A stretch of 64,000 nucleotides of DNA from Streptomyces exfoliatus (GTDB lineage Bacteria > Actinomycetota > Actinomycetes > Streptomycetales > Streptomycetaceae), in contig NZ_KL647056.1 in assembly GCF_000725545.1 (NCBI RefSeq), forward strand, positions 124,001 through 188,000, written 5' to 3'. Of the stretch, positions 17,986-26,196 are shown in pieces (the first letter of the stretch is position 1; each line of letters begins with the position of its first letter). The notes beneath the pieces are model-generated. The model made no database searches, was not told where the DNA came from, and saw only the letters and a list, made by a program, of their open reading frames with translations. A program made the translations under genes and the position numbers.

Positions 17986-19275
17986 CTACGGGGCGCTGAG
18001 GACGGTCTCGCCGACGTCGACGAAGCCGGGCTTCTGCGCCACGAGCCGCCCCTGGCGGACCACCTGGAACGTCACCTCGTGGTTGACGATCCGGGGGAAG
18101 CCCGGAGCGCCGAGCAGGTCCTCGTACTTCCAGCGCAGGGCCGGGGTCAGACCGCCGGTGTCGATCTGCGCGCCCCGGTCCAGGGCGTGCGCGATCTTCG
18201 TGGCCGTGATCTTGTCCTCGTCGAGGGTCTCGATGACCTCCTTGAGGACGGTGTACGCGATCCAGGTGGTCTGGACGCCCGCGTCGGCCGGGTCGACCCG
18301 GTTGTCGGCGAAGGCGTGCTCCTGGATGACCTTGCGCATCGGCGCCCAGCTCTTGTCGCCCGCCTCCGGGTACCAGCCGGTGACGAACGCGCCCTCGAAG
18401 GGACTGCGGGCCCCGCCGGTGCGGTCGATCACGGGCTGGCCGACGCTGCCGAGGACGGACGAGATCCGCACGGCGTCGGGCTTGTCGTCCGTGGCGCCAC
18501 CGCTCTCGCCGTCCGGGAGGCGGCGGAAGGAGTCGAAGAACGTCTGGGTGCGCTCGCCGAGCACGGCGGTGACGCAGCCGTCCTCGTCGCCGGCCTTGTC
18601 GCGGGCCTGGCCGGCCTGCGCGGTGTACTCGGCCGCGTCCTCGACGGCCGGGATGTCGACGGCGTTGCGCTGGCTCGCCTTGCGCAGTCCGGAGTTGAGG
18701 AGTTCGGGAAGCTTGTCGCCGGCGAGGGTGTCGGGCCTGACGAGGGAGACCGTGCGGCAGGACTCGGCGAGCTGCATGCCGTGTCCGGCGATGAGGGAGG
18801 CCTGTCCGCCGTTGACGGGGTAGGAGAGCTGGCTGGTGAACTCGTCCTCCGAGATCCCGTAGCCGCCGATGTACGGGATGCCGGCGGCTTCGAGAGGGGC
18901 CATGAAGGCGCGGCCGTTCTGGCTGTACGAGCCGACGACGGCGACCGCCTTCTCGTGGACCGCCCGGCGGGCGCAGGCGGCGGCGCCGGCGCTGCTGTTG
19001 TGTTCGTTGCAGGTGAGGACACGCAGCTCGTGCCCGTCGATGCCGCCCTGGGAGTTCACCCAGCGGGCGTATGCCTGCGCCATGGCGGGCATGCCGGGCA
19101 TGTTGGTCGCTCGGGTCTGGTCGGGAGCCCACGTCATCACCGTGACGGGCTCCCTGGAGCCCCCCGTGGCCCCAGGGAGCACACCACACCCGGTGAGCAA
19201 CGAGGCTCCGGTCGCCGCGGTCGTGACGTACGCGAGGAGATGGGTCAGTCGCCTACCGGTCATGTGCATGCACAT
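17986..19275 (-). CDS. ABC-type substrate-binding lipoprotein (LivK-like)
   Basis: A 429-residue lipoprotein with lipobox LLTGCG in the first ~35 residues. The fold signature is that of periplasmic branched-chain amino-acid/amide binding proteins (AYARWVNSQGGIDGHELRV, VAVVGSYSQNG, GIPYIGGYG, AFVTGWYPEAG). The ATG at 19275 was chosen because GAGG lies 5 bp upstream; later Met codons are alternatives. No permease or ATPase gene is adjacent, so it is an orphan binding protein that may serve a distant transporter or act as a sensor. Confidence 0.85.
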   Translation of the reverse strand: MCMHMTGRRLTHLLAYVTTAATGASLLTGCGVLPGATGGSREPVTVMTWAPDQTRATNMPGMPAMAQAYARWVNSQGGIDGHELRVLTCNEHNSSAGAAACARRAVHEKAVAVVGSYSQNGRAFMAPLEAAGIPYIGGYGISEDEFTSQLSYPVNGGQASLIAGHGMQLAESCRTVSLVRPDTLAGDKLPELLNSGLRKASQRNAVDIPAVEDAAEYTAQAGQARDKAGDEDGCVTAVLGERTQTFFDSFRRLPDGESGGATDDKPDAVRISSVLGSVGQPVIDRTGGARSPFEGAFVTGWYPEAGDKSWAPMRKVIQEHAFADNRVDPADAGVQTTWIAYTVLKEVIETLDEDKITATKIAHALDRGAQIDTGGLTPALRWKYEDLLGAPGFPRIVNHEVTFQVVRQGRLVAQKPGFVDVGETVLSAP

Positions 19276-19395
19276 TTCCGCCTCATGGGTAACGCGGGAG
19301 TGAGCATGGTTCAACGACGGGTGACGTGAAGGTGAATTACGGGGGCGGAGAGGGGGCGGCTCCGCTTATCGGACAAGGGAACGTACGATCGAAAC

Positions 19396-19899
19396 GTGTC
19401 CAGTCCAGTCTCCGGTTCGGTTAACTCTTCCCGTCGCGGCCGTCGCTCCTCCACCATGGGCGGCATGCCGCTCAATGACATGCCGTGGTGGCGCTGGCGC
19501 AGCAACGTGCGCTCGGCGCTTCACATGCTCTCCGACCCCGGGTTCCACGAGACGACCTGGCTCGCCGGCCTCGACGGGTATGGCGACGTCACCGACGCCG
19601 TCTACCGCCTGGTCGAGGACACCTGGCTCGACAACTGGTCCGCCGAGAAGTACGTCGGCTCGATCTTCCGCGACACCGGCGAGGCCGCCCTCGTCGACGT
19701 CGCCGTCCTCCGGGTGCTCCGGATCATGCACCAGGTCGGGCCCGACGCCCCGGTCTCCGCCTACCTGGAGCACCAGGGCTGGCCCGAGGCCGTACGGGCC
19801 GCCCGCGAGGCCCACGTACGCCTCGCCCAGGCCGACGGCGAGGACCCCGACACGCCCCCGCGCTCCCTCGACGTGCTCCGCATCATGACCCGGTCCTGA
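19396..19899 (+). CDS. SCO4402 family hypothetical protein
   Basis: A 167-residue soluble protein with MGGMPLNDMPWWRWRSNVRS near the start, followed by helical sequence (LHMLSDPGFHETTWLAGLDG). I recall this as the Streptomyces SCO4402 family of unknown function, and its position directly before purU fits. The GTG at 19396 gives a basic 23-residue leader before the conserved part; an internal ATG could be the true start. Confidence 0.7.
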   Translation: MSSPVSGSVNSSRRGRRSSTMGGMPLNDMPWWRWRSNVRSALHMLSDPGFHETTWLAGLDGYGDVTDAVYRLVEDTWLDNWSAEKYVGSIFRDTGEAALVDVAVLRVLRIMHQVGPDAPVSAYLEHQGWPEAVRAAREAHVRLAQADGEDPDTPPRSLDVLRIMTRS

Positions 19900-19969
19900 A
19901 ACGGCCCCCGCCGTTCCGTCTGACGGACAGTGGCTCTGCGTGCCCGCCCGGGTGTGGCAGGCTGACGGG

Positions 19970-20821
19970 ATGACCGACCAGTACGTCCTCACCCTCTCGT
20001 GCCCCGACAAGCAGGGCATCGTGCACGCCGTGTCGAGCTACCTCTTCATCACGGGGTGCAACATCGAGGACAGTCAGCAGTTCGGAGACCGTGACACCGG
20101 TCTCTTCTTCATGCGGGTCCACTTCTCGGCCGAGGCCCCCGTGAACGTCGACAAGCTGCGGGCGAGCTTCGCCGCGGTCGGCGACTCCTACGCGATGGAC
20201 TGGCACATCAACCGGGCCGACGAGCGCATGCGCGTCGTCCTCATGGTGTCGAAGTTCGGCCACTGCCTGAACGACCTGCTGTTCCGGTCCCGGATCGGCG
20301 CGCTGCCGGTGGAGATCGTCGCGGTCGTCTCCAACCACACGGACTTCGAGGAGCTCGTCGGCTCGTACGGGATCCCGTTCCGGCACATCCCGGTCACGAA
20401 GGACACCAAGGCGGCGGCGGAGGCGGAGCTGCTCGAACTCGTCCGCTCAGAGGACGTCGAGCTGGTCGTCCTCGCCCGCTACATGCAGGTCCTCTCCGAC
20501 GACCTCTGCAAGCAGCTCTCCGGCCGGATCATCAACATCCACCACTCCTTCCTCCCCAGCTTCAAGGGCGCCAAGCCCTACCACCAGGCGCACACGCGCG
20601 GGGTGAAGCTGATCGGCGCGACGGCCCACTACGTGACGGCCGACCTCGACGAGGGCCCGATCATCGAGCAGGAGGTCGAGCGCGTCGGCCACGAGGTGAC
20701 CCCCGACCAGCTGGTCGCGGTCGGCCGGGACGTGGAGTGCCAGGCGCTGGCCCGCGCGGTCAAGTGGCACGCGGAACGCCGCATCCTCCTGAACGGCCGC
20801 CGCACGGTCGTCTTCGCGTAA
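19970..20821 (+). CDS. purU: Formyltetrahydrofolate deformylase
   Basis: A 283-residue enzyme that hydrolyses 10-formyl-THF to THF and formate, balancing one-carbon pools. An ACT domain occupies residues ~4-80 (LSCPDKQGIVHAVSSYLF). A formyltransferase domain follows, with the catalytic pattern N189-I-H191 in INIHHSFLPSF and the Asp in HYVTADLDEGPI. The length is normal for PurU. The ATG begins MTDQYVLTLSCPD and lies 70 bp after the SCO4402-type gene. Confidence 0.95.
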   Translation: MTDQYVLTLSCPDKQGIVHAVSSYLFITGCNIEDSQQFGDRDTGLFFMRVHFSAEAPVNVDKLRASFAAVGDSYAMDWHINRADERMRVVLMVSKFGHCLNDLLFRSRIGALPVEIVAVVSNHTDFEELVGSYGIPFRHIPVTKDTKAAAEAELLELVRSEDVELVVLARYMQVLSDDLCKQLSGRIINIHHSFLPSFKGAKPYHQAHTRGVKLIGATAHYVTADLDEGPIIEQEVERVGHEVTPDQLVAVGRDVECQALARAVKWHAERRILLNGRRTVVFA

Positions 20822-20836
20822 CGCAGGCCGGCCCTT

Positions 20837-22123
20837 TCACAGGCGGCTCAAGGACGCCGCCGCCGACAGGACGTCCCGGATCGCCTCGCGGTCGCCGTCC
20901 TGGCCCGCGGCCGCCTCCTCCGGCGAGATGTGACCCGCCACCAGCTGGCAGAACTCGACCCCGTCCATCGCCACCTGCGCCACCGCCCGGTCCGGCGAGC
21001 CGATCGCCGCCGGGGAGTCGAGCGCGATGTACCAGTGACCGCCGCCCGCGCCCTCCACCTCCAGGTGGAGCGAGCGGCCCGGCGCGCCCGCCGTGACCAG
21101 ATGGCGGGCCGGCGCGGCGAGGCCCGTACGGCGCCGCCCGGCCAGGGCGGCCGGGAGCAGCCGGGCCGCCAGGTCGATCATGTCGTGCAGATGCGGGCCG
21201 CTGGGCGGGGCGTACGGGTACGCCACCGCGTTCGCGATGTCGTCCGCGTGCACCCAGCACTCGAAGGCCCGCTCCAGGAGCGAGTCCCGCAGCGGCAGCG
21301 CGAAGTCCTTGTACGTGACGGTCAGGTCGGCCACTCCGCGCCCCGCGAACGAGACCGTACGGATCAGGGTGTGGCTCTGCTCCCGCCAGGGGTCCCGCAG
21401 CGACCGGTTCGCCGGCCGGTCGAGGCCCGCCCAGAACGCCTCCGTCCGCTCGGACGGCGACAGCTCCGGCGTGCCCGCGCCCAGCGGGTCGTCGAGTCCG
21501 AGCGCTGCCGACACCAGGCCGTCCACGGCGAGGAGGTGGCCTATGACCCCGGCGACCGTCGCCTTCCGGCGGACGATCCGGTCCTCCTCGTACCACTTGA
21601 GCCGTACCGGCGCGTGCCACTCCGACTCGCCGATGTCCCGGAGCAGCGCGTCGAGCCGCGCGGTCTCCGCGTCGTACGGCGTGATCCACCCGGGGATCGG
21701 GATGCGGGCCGGGCGGCGGCCGAGGCAGTTCTCCAGGACGCGGGACCGCAGCAGCGGGTCGAGGTCCAGGTCGCGGTCCTCGTGCAGCAGCGCCACGGCG
21801 TCACGGAGCCGCAGGGCCTCGTCCGCGCACGGCGCGCAGGCCGTGAGGTGGTCCTCGACGGCCCGCGTCTCCCCGGCCGAACACGCCGACAGGGCCCACG
21901 CCCCGAGGAGGGACTTGAGCACGCCGTGGGTGAGGACCGGCACCTCGGGCTCCGGCTCCGGCTCGTGCTCCGGCTCGCGTTCCGGCTCCGGCCCGGGTTC
22001 CGGCTGGGCTTCCGGTCCCACGGCGGGGTTCTCCAGATCCGCGTGATCGTCCGCCGCACGGCGGGGTCCCGGTATCCACGGGGCGCGCGCGACGCCGTCC
22101 GCGTCGCCGTTCGCCCCGGTCAC
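20837..22123 (-). CDS. zf-HC2 anti-sigma factor with maleylpyruvate isomerase-like domain
   Basis: A 428-residue protein. After a repetitive acidic Glu/Pro segment (~35-60) comes a zinc-finger anti-sigma motif H-x3-C-x2-C (HLTACAPC, ~90-97). A large C-terminal MDMPI-type (mycothiol-dependent maleylpyruvate isomerase) region follows: VAGVIGHLLAVDGLVSAALG, ERAFECWVHADDIANAV, GVEFCQLVAGH. The GTG start overlaps the sigma gene stop (GTGA), which ties expression to the sigma factor. It is probably a thiol/redox-responsive anti-sigma factor. Whether the MDMPI part is enzymatic is unknown. Confidence 0.85.
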   Translation of the reverse strand: MTGANGDADGVARAPWIPGPRRAADDHADLENPAVGPEAQPEPGPEPEREPEHEPEPEPEVPVLTHGVLKSLLGAWALSACSAGETRAVEDHLTACAPCADEALRLRDAVALLHEDRDLDLDPLLRSRVLENCLGRRPARIPIPGWITPYDAETARLDALLRDIGESEWHAPVRLKWYEEDRIVRRKATVAGVIGHLLAVDGLVSAALGLDDPLGAGTPELSPSERTEAFWAGLDRPANRSLRDPWREQSHTLIRTVSFAGRGVADLTVTYKDFALPLRDSLLERAFECWVHADDIANAVAYPYAPPSGPHLHDMIDLAARLLPAALAGRRRTGLAAPARHLVTAGAPGRSLHLEVEGAGGGHWYIALDSPAAIGSPDRAVAQVAMDGVEFCQLVAGHISPEEAAAGQDGDREAIRDVLSAAASLSRL

Positions 22124-22701
22124 CGCGCTCGTCCGTAGCCGGGCGGTCCGCCGCCCTCGGGGTGCCGGGTGTTCGCCGAGGAGAGCAGCTGGAGGCCGAG
22201 GCGCAGGCGGCGACGTGCCTCGTCCTCGGTGACGCCGAGGTCGACTGCGGTCTGGCGGTAGTCCCGCCGCTGGAAGTACGCCAGTTCGAGCGCGGCCCTG
22301 AGCGGTCTCGGCATGGACGTCACGATGTAGTCGGCGCGGGCCGCGACCGAGGCTCTGCGCACCTTCTGCTCCAGTTCCTCGACGGAGCCCCGGCCCGTCT
22401 CCGCGTACGCCGTCGCCTCGTTCTGCCGCAGCCGGTGCACGGCCTGGGACTGGGTCAGCCTGGCGATCCACGCGCGCATGTTTCCCTGCTTGGGGTCGTA
22501 GGCGTCGGGGTTCTCCCAGATGTAGCCGAAGACCTCGCGGGTGATCTGATCGGCCGCGTCGTCGTCGTCGAGGACGCGGTGGGCGAGGTTGTGCACCAGG
22601 GCGGCGAACCGGTCGTACAGCTCACCGAGCGCGGCCGCCTCCCCGCGCGCGAGCCGCTGCTGCATCCTGCGGTCCCAGCGCGGTGGTGTGTCCATCGCCA
22701 T
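22120..22701 (-). CDS. RNA polymerase sigma-70 family (ECF-like) sigma factor
   Basis: A 193-residue protein starting MAMDTPPRWDRRM. Region 2 is ALGELYDRFAALVHNLAHRVLDDDDAADQITREVFGYIW ... NMRAWIARLTQSQAVHRLRQ. Region 4 is MPRPLRAALELAYFQRRDYRQTAVDLGVTEDEARRRLRLGLQLL. The ATG at 22701 follows GGAGAG; an upstream TTG is possible. It is co-transcribed with its coupled anti-sigma gene and divergent from a STAS antagonist gene, so all three probably form one signalling module. Confidence 0.9.
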   Translation of the reverse strand: MAMDTPPRWDRRMQQRLARGEAAALGELYDRFAALVHNLAHRVLDDDDAADQITREVFGYIWENPDAYDPKQGNMRAWIARLTQSQAVHRLRQNEATAYAETGRGSVEELEQKVRRASVAARADYIVTSMPRPLRAALELAYFQRRDYRQTAVDLGVTEDEARRRLRLGLQLLSSANTRHPEGGGPPGYGRAR

Positions 22702-22868
22702 CCGACTCTCCGCCCCTCCCGGTCCCCGGCTCCCGGCTCCTTGGTCCTCCTCCAACGTAGTGCGCGGTGCCGACAACGCACGTCTGTTTGCCGCAAGTGC
22801 GCCCTTGACGCCGGTCCGGGTGGTAAGGAAAGCGCCATCCTTCGCCGGGCGGGTTTCGGCCGGTTGAG

Positions 22869-23330
22869 GTGGGGCAGGCGGCGTCCGTGACGACGATCGA
22901 GGTCGACGAGAACGAGGACGGCTCCTGGACGGTGTTCCGTGTGCGGGGCGAACTGGACCTGGTCACCTCCCCAGGCATACGCCGCCGCGTCCACGAGGTC
23001 GTGGCGGGTGGCCGCCACGACCTGGTGATCGACCTGTCCGCCGTCCGGTTCTGCGATTCGAGCGGGGTGGGCGTGCTGATCGCGGCCCGCCGGCTGCTCC
23101 GCTCCTGCGGCGGCAGACTGCGGCTGATCCTTCCCGAGGACCGGGAGGGCCACGTCGGCCGGGTGCTCGCCGCGCTCGGGGTGCGGCGGCTCTTCGAGGT
23201 GTACGAGAACGTGGCGGATGCGCTCACGGGGACCGACCCCGTCGACGCGGCGCTCGCCTCGGAGGGGGTGGCGGCGGCCGACCGGCTGACCGCGACAGGG
23301 CTCACCGCGACGGACCGAATCGCTCCCTGA
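22869..23330 (+). CDS. STAS-domain anti-sigma factor antagonist
   Basis: A 153-residue protein with the STAS core FRVRGELDLVTSPGIRRRV and the phospho-acceptor motif CDSSGVGVL (Ser64 equivalent to SpoIIAA Ser58). A short Ala/Thr-rich tail follows the domain. In this family dephosphorylated antagonist sequesters an anti-sigma kinase. No HATPase kinase lies next to it, but an RsbW-like ATP-binding gene is at 28.6 kb. GTG start at 22869; a second GTG (VTTIEVDEN) at 22887 is possible. The 3' end overlaps the convergent ligase gene by 29 bp. Confidence 0.88.
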   Translation: MGQAASVTTIEVDENEDGSWTVFRVRGELDLVTSPGIRRRVHEVVAGGRHDLVIDLSAVRFCDSSGVGVLIAARRLLRSCGGRLRLILPEDREGHVGRVLAALGVRRLFEVYENVADALTGTDPVDAALASEGVAAADRLTATGLTATDRIAP

Positions 23331-24816
23331 GTTTGTACTTGAGCACCTTCCGCAGTGTCTCGTTGCGGGGGAGCGCGTCCACCACCTCCAGCTGTTCGGG
23401 CAGCTTGTGGACGGAGAGGCCCGCCTCCCGGAGGAAGGCGGTCACCGCCGGGAGGGTCAGCGGGGCGGCCCCCGGGGGCTGTTCGACGACGGCGCAGACG
23501 CGTTCGCCGCGCTCGGCGTCCGGCAGGCCTATGACGGCCGTGTCGCCCACGTCCGGGTGCCGGTGGAGGAGGTCCTCGATCTCCTTGGCCGAGATGTTCT
23601 CTCCCTTACGGATGATGATGTCCTTGATCCGGCCGGTGAGGACGAGGTGCCCGCTCGGGGTCAGGTGCCCGACGTCCCCGGTGATGAGGAACCCGTCCTC
23701 GTCGAAGGCGGCGGCGGTCTGGGCCGGGTCGAGGTAGCCCCGGCAGACGGCCTCGCCGCGCAGCCGGATCTCGCCGGAGCCGGTGATCCGGATCTCCATG
23801 CCGGCGGGCGGGCGGCCCTCGGTCGTCGCGAGGTTCTCGGGGGTGTCGTCGGGCGCGCCCATGGTGATCATGGGGACTTCGGTCATGCCGTAGCCGTGGG
23901 TGAGCTGGCAGCCCAGCTCCTCGCGTACGGCGTGGTAGATCTCGGGCGGTTTGGGCGCCCCGCCGCCCGCGAGCAGCCGCAGCGTGGGGATGACCGGCTC
24001 GTCCGGCCGCTTGCGCTGCTCGGCGAGGAACATCGCGTAGAAGGCGGTGGAGCCGCCGGCCACCGTCACCCCGTGCCTGCGGTACTCGTCGAGGGCGTCG
24101 GGCAGCGCGAACTGCTCGAACATGACGGCGGGGAATCCGTAGAGCAGCAGCATCACCGTGTAGTCGGGCCCGGCGATGTGCGCGTACGGGAAGGCCATCG
24201 AGCCGACGTCGGCGGCGGTGAGCCGCAGCGCGTGCGCGAGGCAGGAGCCGCCGGCGAGGAGCGAGCGGTCGGTGTGCAGGACGCCCTTGGGGTCGGAGGT
24301 GGTGCCCGAGGTCCAGTAGATCCAGCGGATATCTGTTCCCGAGGCGGGCGGCGGGGGAAGGACGGCGGGGTCGCCGTCGGGGAGGGACTCGGGGCCGTAC
24401 GCCTCGAAGACGCCGTGGGCGCCGAGCCGCCGGGCCATCTCCGTGTGGTCGAATCCGCGCCAGGTCCCGGGGACGGCGAAGAACTCCGCCTTGGACTCGC
24501 GCAGCGCGAAGCCGACCTCCTTGTCCCGGTAGAAGGGGATGACCGGTGTCTGTACGGCTCCGACGCGGGCGAGCGCGAAGGAGAGCACGGCGGTCTCGAT
24601 GCGGGTGGGCAGCTGCCAGGCGACGACGGTGCCGGGGCGCACGCCCATGGCGTACAGGCCGGCGGCGCATCGCTCGGCGCGCTCGCGGAGGCCGCCGAAG
24701 GTGAGGACGCGGTCGCCCTGGAGGAGGACGGGCCGGTCGGGGGTGAGGGCGGCGCGGCGTTCGACGAGCTCCCAGAGCGTGCGGGACTCGCCGAGCGTGT
24801 GTGCGGTCTCATTCAT
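23302..24816 (-). CDS. AMP-dependent acyl-CoA ligase/synthetase
   Basis: A 504-residue ANL-superfamily enzyme with the P-loop YWTSGTTSDPKGVLHT, motif HGYGMTEVPM, the hinge/ATP-binding segment FLITGDVGHLTPSGHLVLTGRIKDIIIRKGENIS, and catalytic Lys near the C-terminus (NETLRKVLKYKL). It activates a carboxylic acid as acyl-AMP and then acyl-CoA; relatives act on cyclohexanecarboxylate, dihydroxybenzoate or fatty acids. It is divergent from the amidohydrolase/acyl-CoA dehydrogenase operon, and a CTGACG-N3-CGTCAG palindrome lies 17 bp before its ATG. It is the probable entry step of the regulon. Confidence 0.9.
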   Translation of the reverse strand: MNETAHTLGESRTLWELVERRAALTPDRPVLLQGDRVLTFGGLRERAERCAAGLYAMGVRPGTVVAWQLPTRIETAVLSFALARVGAVQTPVIPFYRDKEVGFALRESKAEFFAVPGTWRGFDHTEMARRLGAHGVFEAYGPESLPDGDPAVLPPPPASGTDIRWIYWTSGTTSDPKGVLHTDRSLLAGGSCLAHALRLTAADVGSMAFPYAHIAGPDYTVMLLLYGFPAVMFEQFALPDALDEYRRHGVTVAGGSTAFYAMFLAEQRKRPDEPVIPTLRLLAGGGAPKPPEIYHAVREELGCQLTHGYGMTEVPMITMGAPDDTPENLATTEGRPPAGMEIRITGSGEIRLRGEAVCRGYLDPAQTAAAFDEDGFLITGDVGHLTPSGHLVLTGRIKDIIIRKGENISAKEIEDLLHRHPDVGDTAVIGLPDAERGERVCAVVEQPPGAAPLTLPAVTAFLREAGLSVHKLPEQLEVVDALPRNETLRKVLKYKLRERFGPSR

Positions 24817-24832
24817 CCCGTACTCCTCCTGG

Positions 24833-24847
24833 CTGACGTTCCGTCAG
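24833..24847. promoter_or_regulatory. Operator A1: CTGACG-TTC-CGTCAG
   Basis: An exact match to the recurrent 15-bp palindrome CTGACG-N3-CGTCAG, 17 bp upstream of the acyl-CoA ligase ATG (minus strand). Likely a TetR-type repressor site. Confidence 0.65.
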
Positions 24848-24903
24848 ATGGTGCGGTGAGCGTAGAGGTCCGGCGCTTGTCGGTCCAGGGGTGCGCGGCT
24901 AGC

Positions 24904-24933
24904 CTGATCCCGTCAGATCTGACGGGTCATCAG
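24904..24933. promoter_or_regulatory. Operator A2: overlapping half-sites incl. 18-bp palindrome
   Basis: A perfect 18-bp palindrome, CCCGTCAGATCTGACGGG (24909-24926), overlaps a near-consensus site CTGACG-GGT-CATCAG (24919-24933, one mismatch). It lies 49 bp before the amidohydrolase ATG, so both divergent promoters carry the motif. Confidence 0.6.
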
Positions 24934-24981
24934 AAACGGGCGGTCGGCGACGGCGGCCCGGCGAATCCGGGAGAAGGCTCC

Positions 24982-26196
24982 ATGACGGAACTGCCCCGCA
25001 TCATCAGCGTCGACGACCACGTGATCGAGCCGGCCCACCTCTTCGACACCTGGCTCCCGAAGAAGTACCGCGACCGCGGCCCCCGGCCCCTCACGGCCGG
25101 CATCGGCGAGCTGGCCTACGTCGCCGGCAAGTACCAGATCACGATGGACCCCGAAGGGCCCCCGACCGACTGGTGGATCTACGAGGACCTCAAGTTCCCG
25201 TACAAGCGCAACATCGCCGCCGTCGGCTTCGACCGCGACGACATGACCCTCGAAGGGATCACCAGGGAGGAGATGCGCCGCGGCTGCTGGGACCCCAAGG
25301 CCCGCCTCGCCGACATGGACCTCAACCACGTCGAGGCCTCCCTCTGCTTCCCCACCTTCCCGCGCTTCTGCGGCCAGACCTTCGCCGAGGCCCACGACAA
25401 GGAGGTCGCCCTCGCCTGCGTCCGCGCCTACAACGACTGGATGGTCGAGGAATGGTGCGGCGACAGCGGCGGCCGGCTCATCCCGCTCTGCATCATCCCG
25501 CTCTGGGACATCGACCTGGCCGTGGCCGAGATCCGGCGCAACGCGGCCCGCGGCGTCAGGGCCGTCACCTTCTCCGAGATCCCCACCCACCTCGGACTGC
25601 CGTCGATCCACTCCGGCTACTGGGATCCGTTCTTCGCCGTCTGCCAGGAGACCGGCACGGTGGTGAACATGCACATCGGCTCCAGCAGCCAGATGCCGGC
25701 CGCCTCCCCCGACGCCCCGCCCGCCGTCCAGGCCGCCCTCAGCTTCAACAACGCCATGGCCTCGATGATGGACTTCCTCTTCTCCGGCGTCCTCGTCCGG
25801 TTCCCCACGCTCAAGCTCGCCTACAGCGAGGGCCAGATGGGCTGGATCCCCTACGCCCTCGAACGCGCCGACGACGTCTGGGAGGAGCACCGCGCCTGGG
25901 GCGGCGTCCGTGACCTGATCCCCCAGCCCCCGTCCACGTACTACTACCGGCAGATCTTCTGCTGCTTCTTCCGCGACAAGCACGGCATCGCCTCGCTCGA
26001 CGTCGTCGGCCGCGACAACGCCACCTTCGAGACCGACTACCCCCACGTCGACTCGACCTTCCCGCACACCAAGGAGGTCGCCCTCGACCACGTCCAGGGC
26101 CTCGACGACGAGACCGTCTACAAGCTCATGCGCGGCAACGCCATCCGCATGCTGGGCCTGGACCTCGACCGCCACCGCGACCGGGGAACCGTCTGA
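24982..26196 (+). CDS. Amidohydrolase family protein (ACMSD-like)
   Basis: A 404-residue protein. It starts MTELPRIISVDDHVIEPAHLF with the metal-binding H-x-x-E/P-like first strand (DDHVIEP). NMHIGSSSQ and ETDYPHVDSTFPHT are the later metal/acid strands of this amidohydrolase-2 family. GGGAGAAGG precedes the ATG. Relatives decarboxylate or hydrolyse ring-derived acids. Its stop shares one base with the next acyl-CoA dehydrogenase ATG. It is the first gene of a three-gene operon under operator A2; the substrate is unknown. Confidence 0.88.
   Translation: MTELPRIISVDDHVIEPAHLFDTWLPKKYRDRGPRPLTAGIGELAYVAGKYQITMDPEGPPTDWWIYEDLKFPYKRNIAAVGFDRDDMTLEGITREEMRRGCWDPKARLADMDLNHVEASLCFPTFPRFCGQTFAEAHDKEVALACVRAYNDWMVEEWCGDSGGRLIPLCIIPLWDIDLAVAEIRRNAARGVRAVTFSEIPTHLGLPSIHSGYWDPFFAVCQETGTVVNMHIGSSSQMPAASPDAPPAVQAALSFNNAMASMMDFLFSGVLVRFPTLKLAYSEGQMGWIPYALERADDVWEEHRAWGGVRDLIPQPPSTYYYRQIFCCFFRDKHGIASLDVVGRDNATFETDYPHVDSTFPHTKEVALDHVQGLDDETVYKLMRGNAIRMLGLDLDRHRDRGTV

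Noticed and set aside
24149..24816. Long open frames antisense to the acyl-CoA ligase, and a plus-strand frame running from about 23407 into the amidohydrolase gene
   Set aside because: Their translations are Arg/Pro/Ser-rich or lack family similarity, as expected for shadow frames in ~72% GC DNA; the real amidohydrolase begins at 24982.
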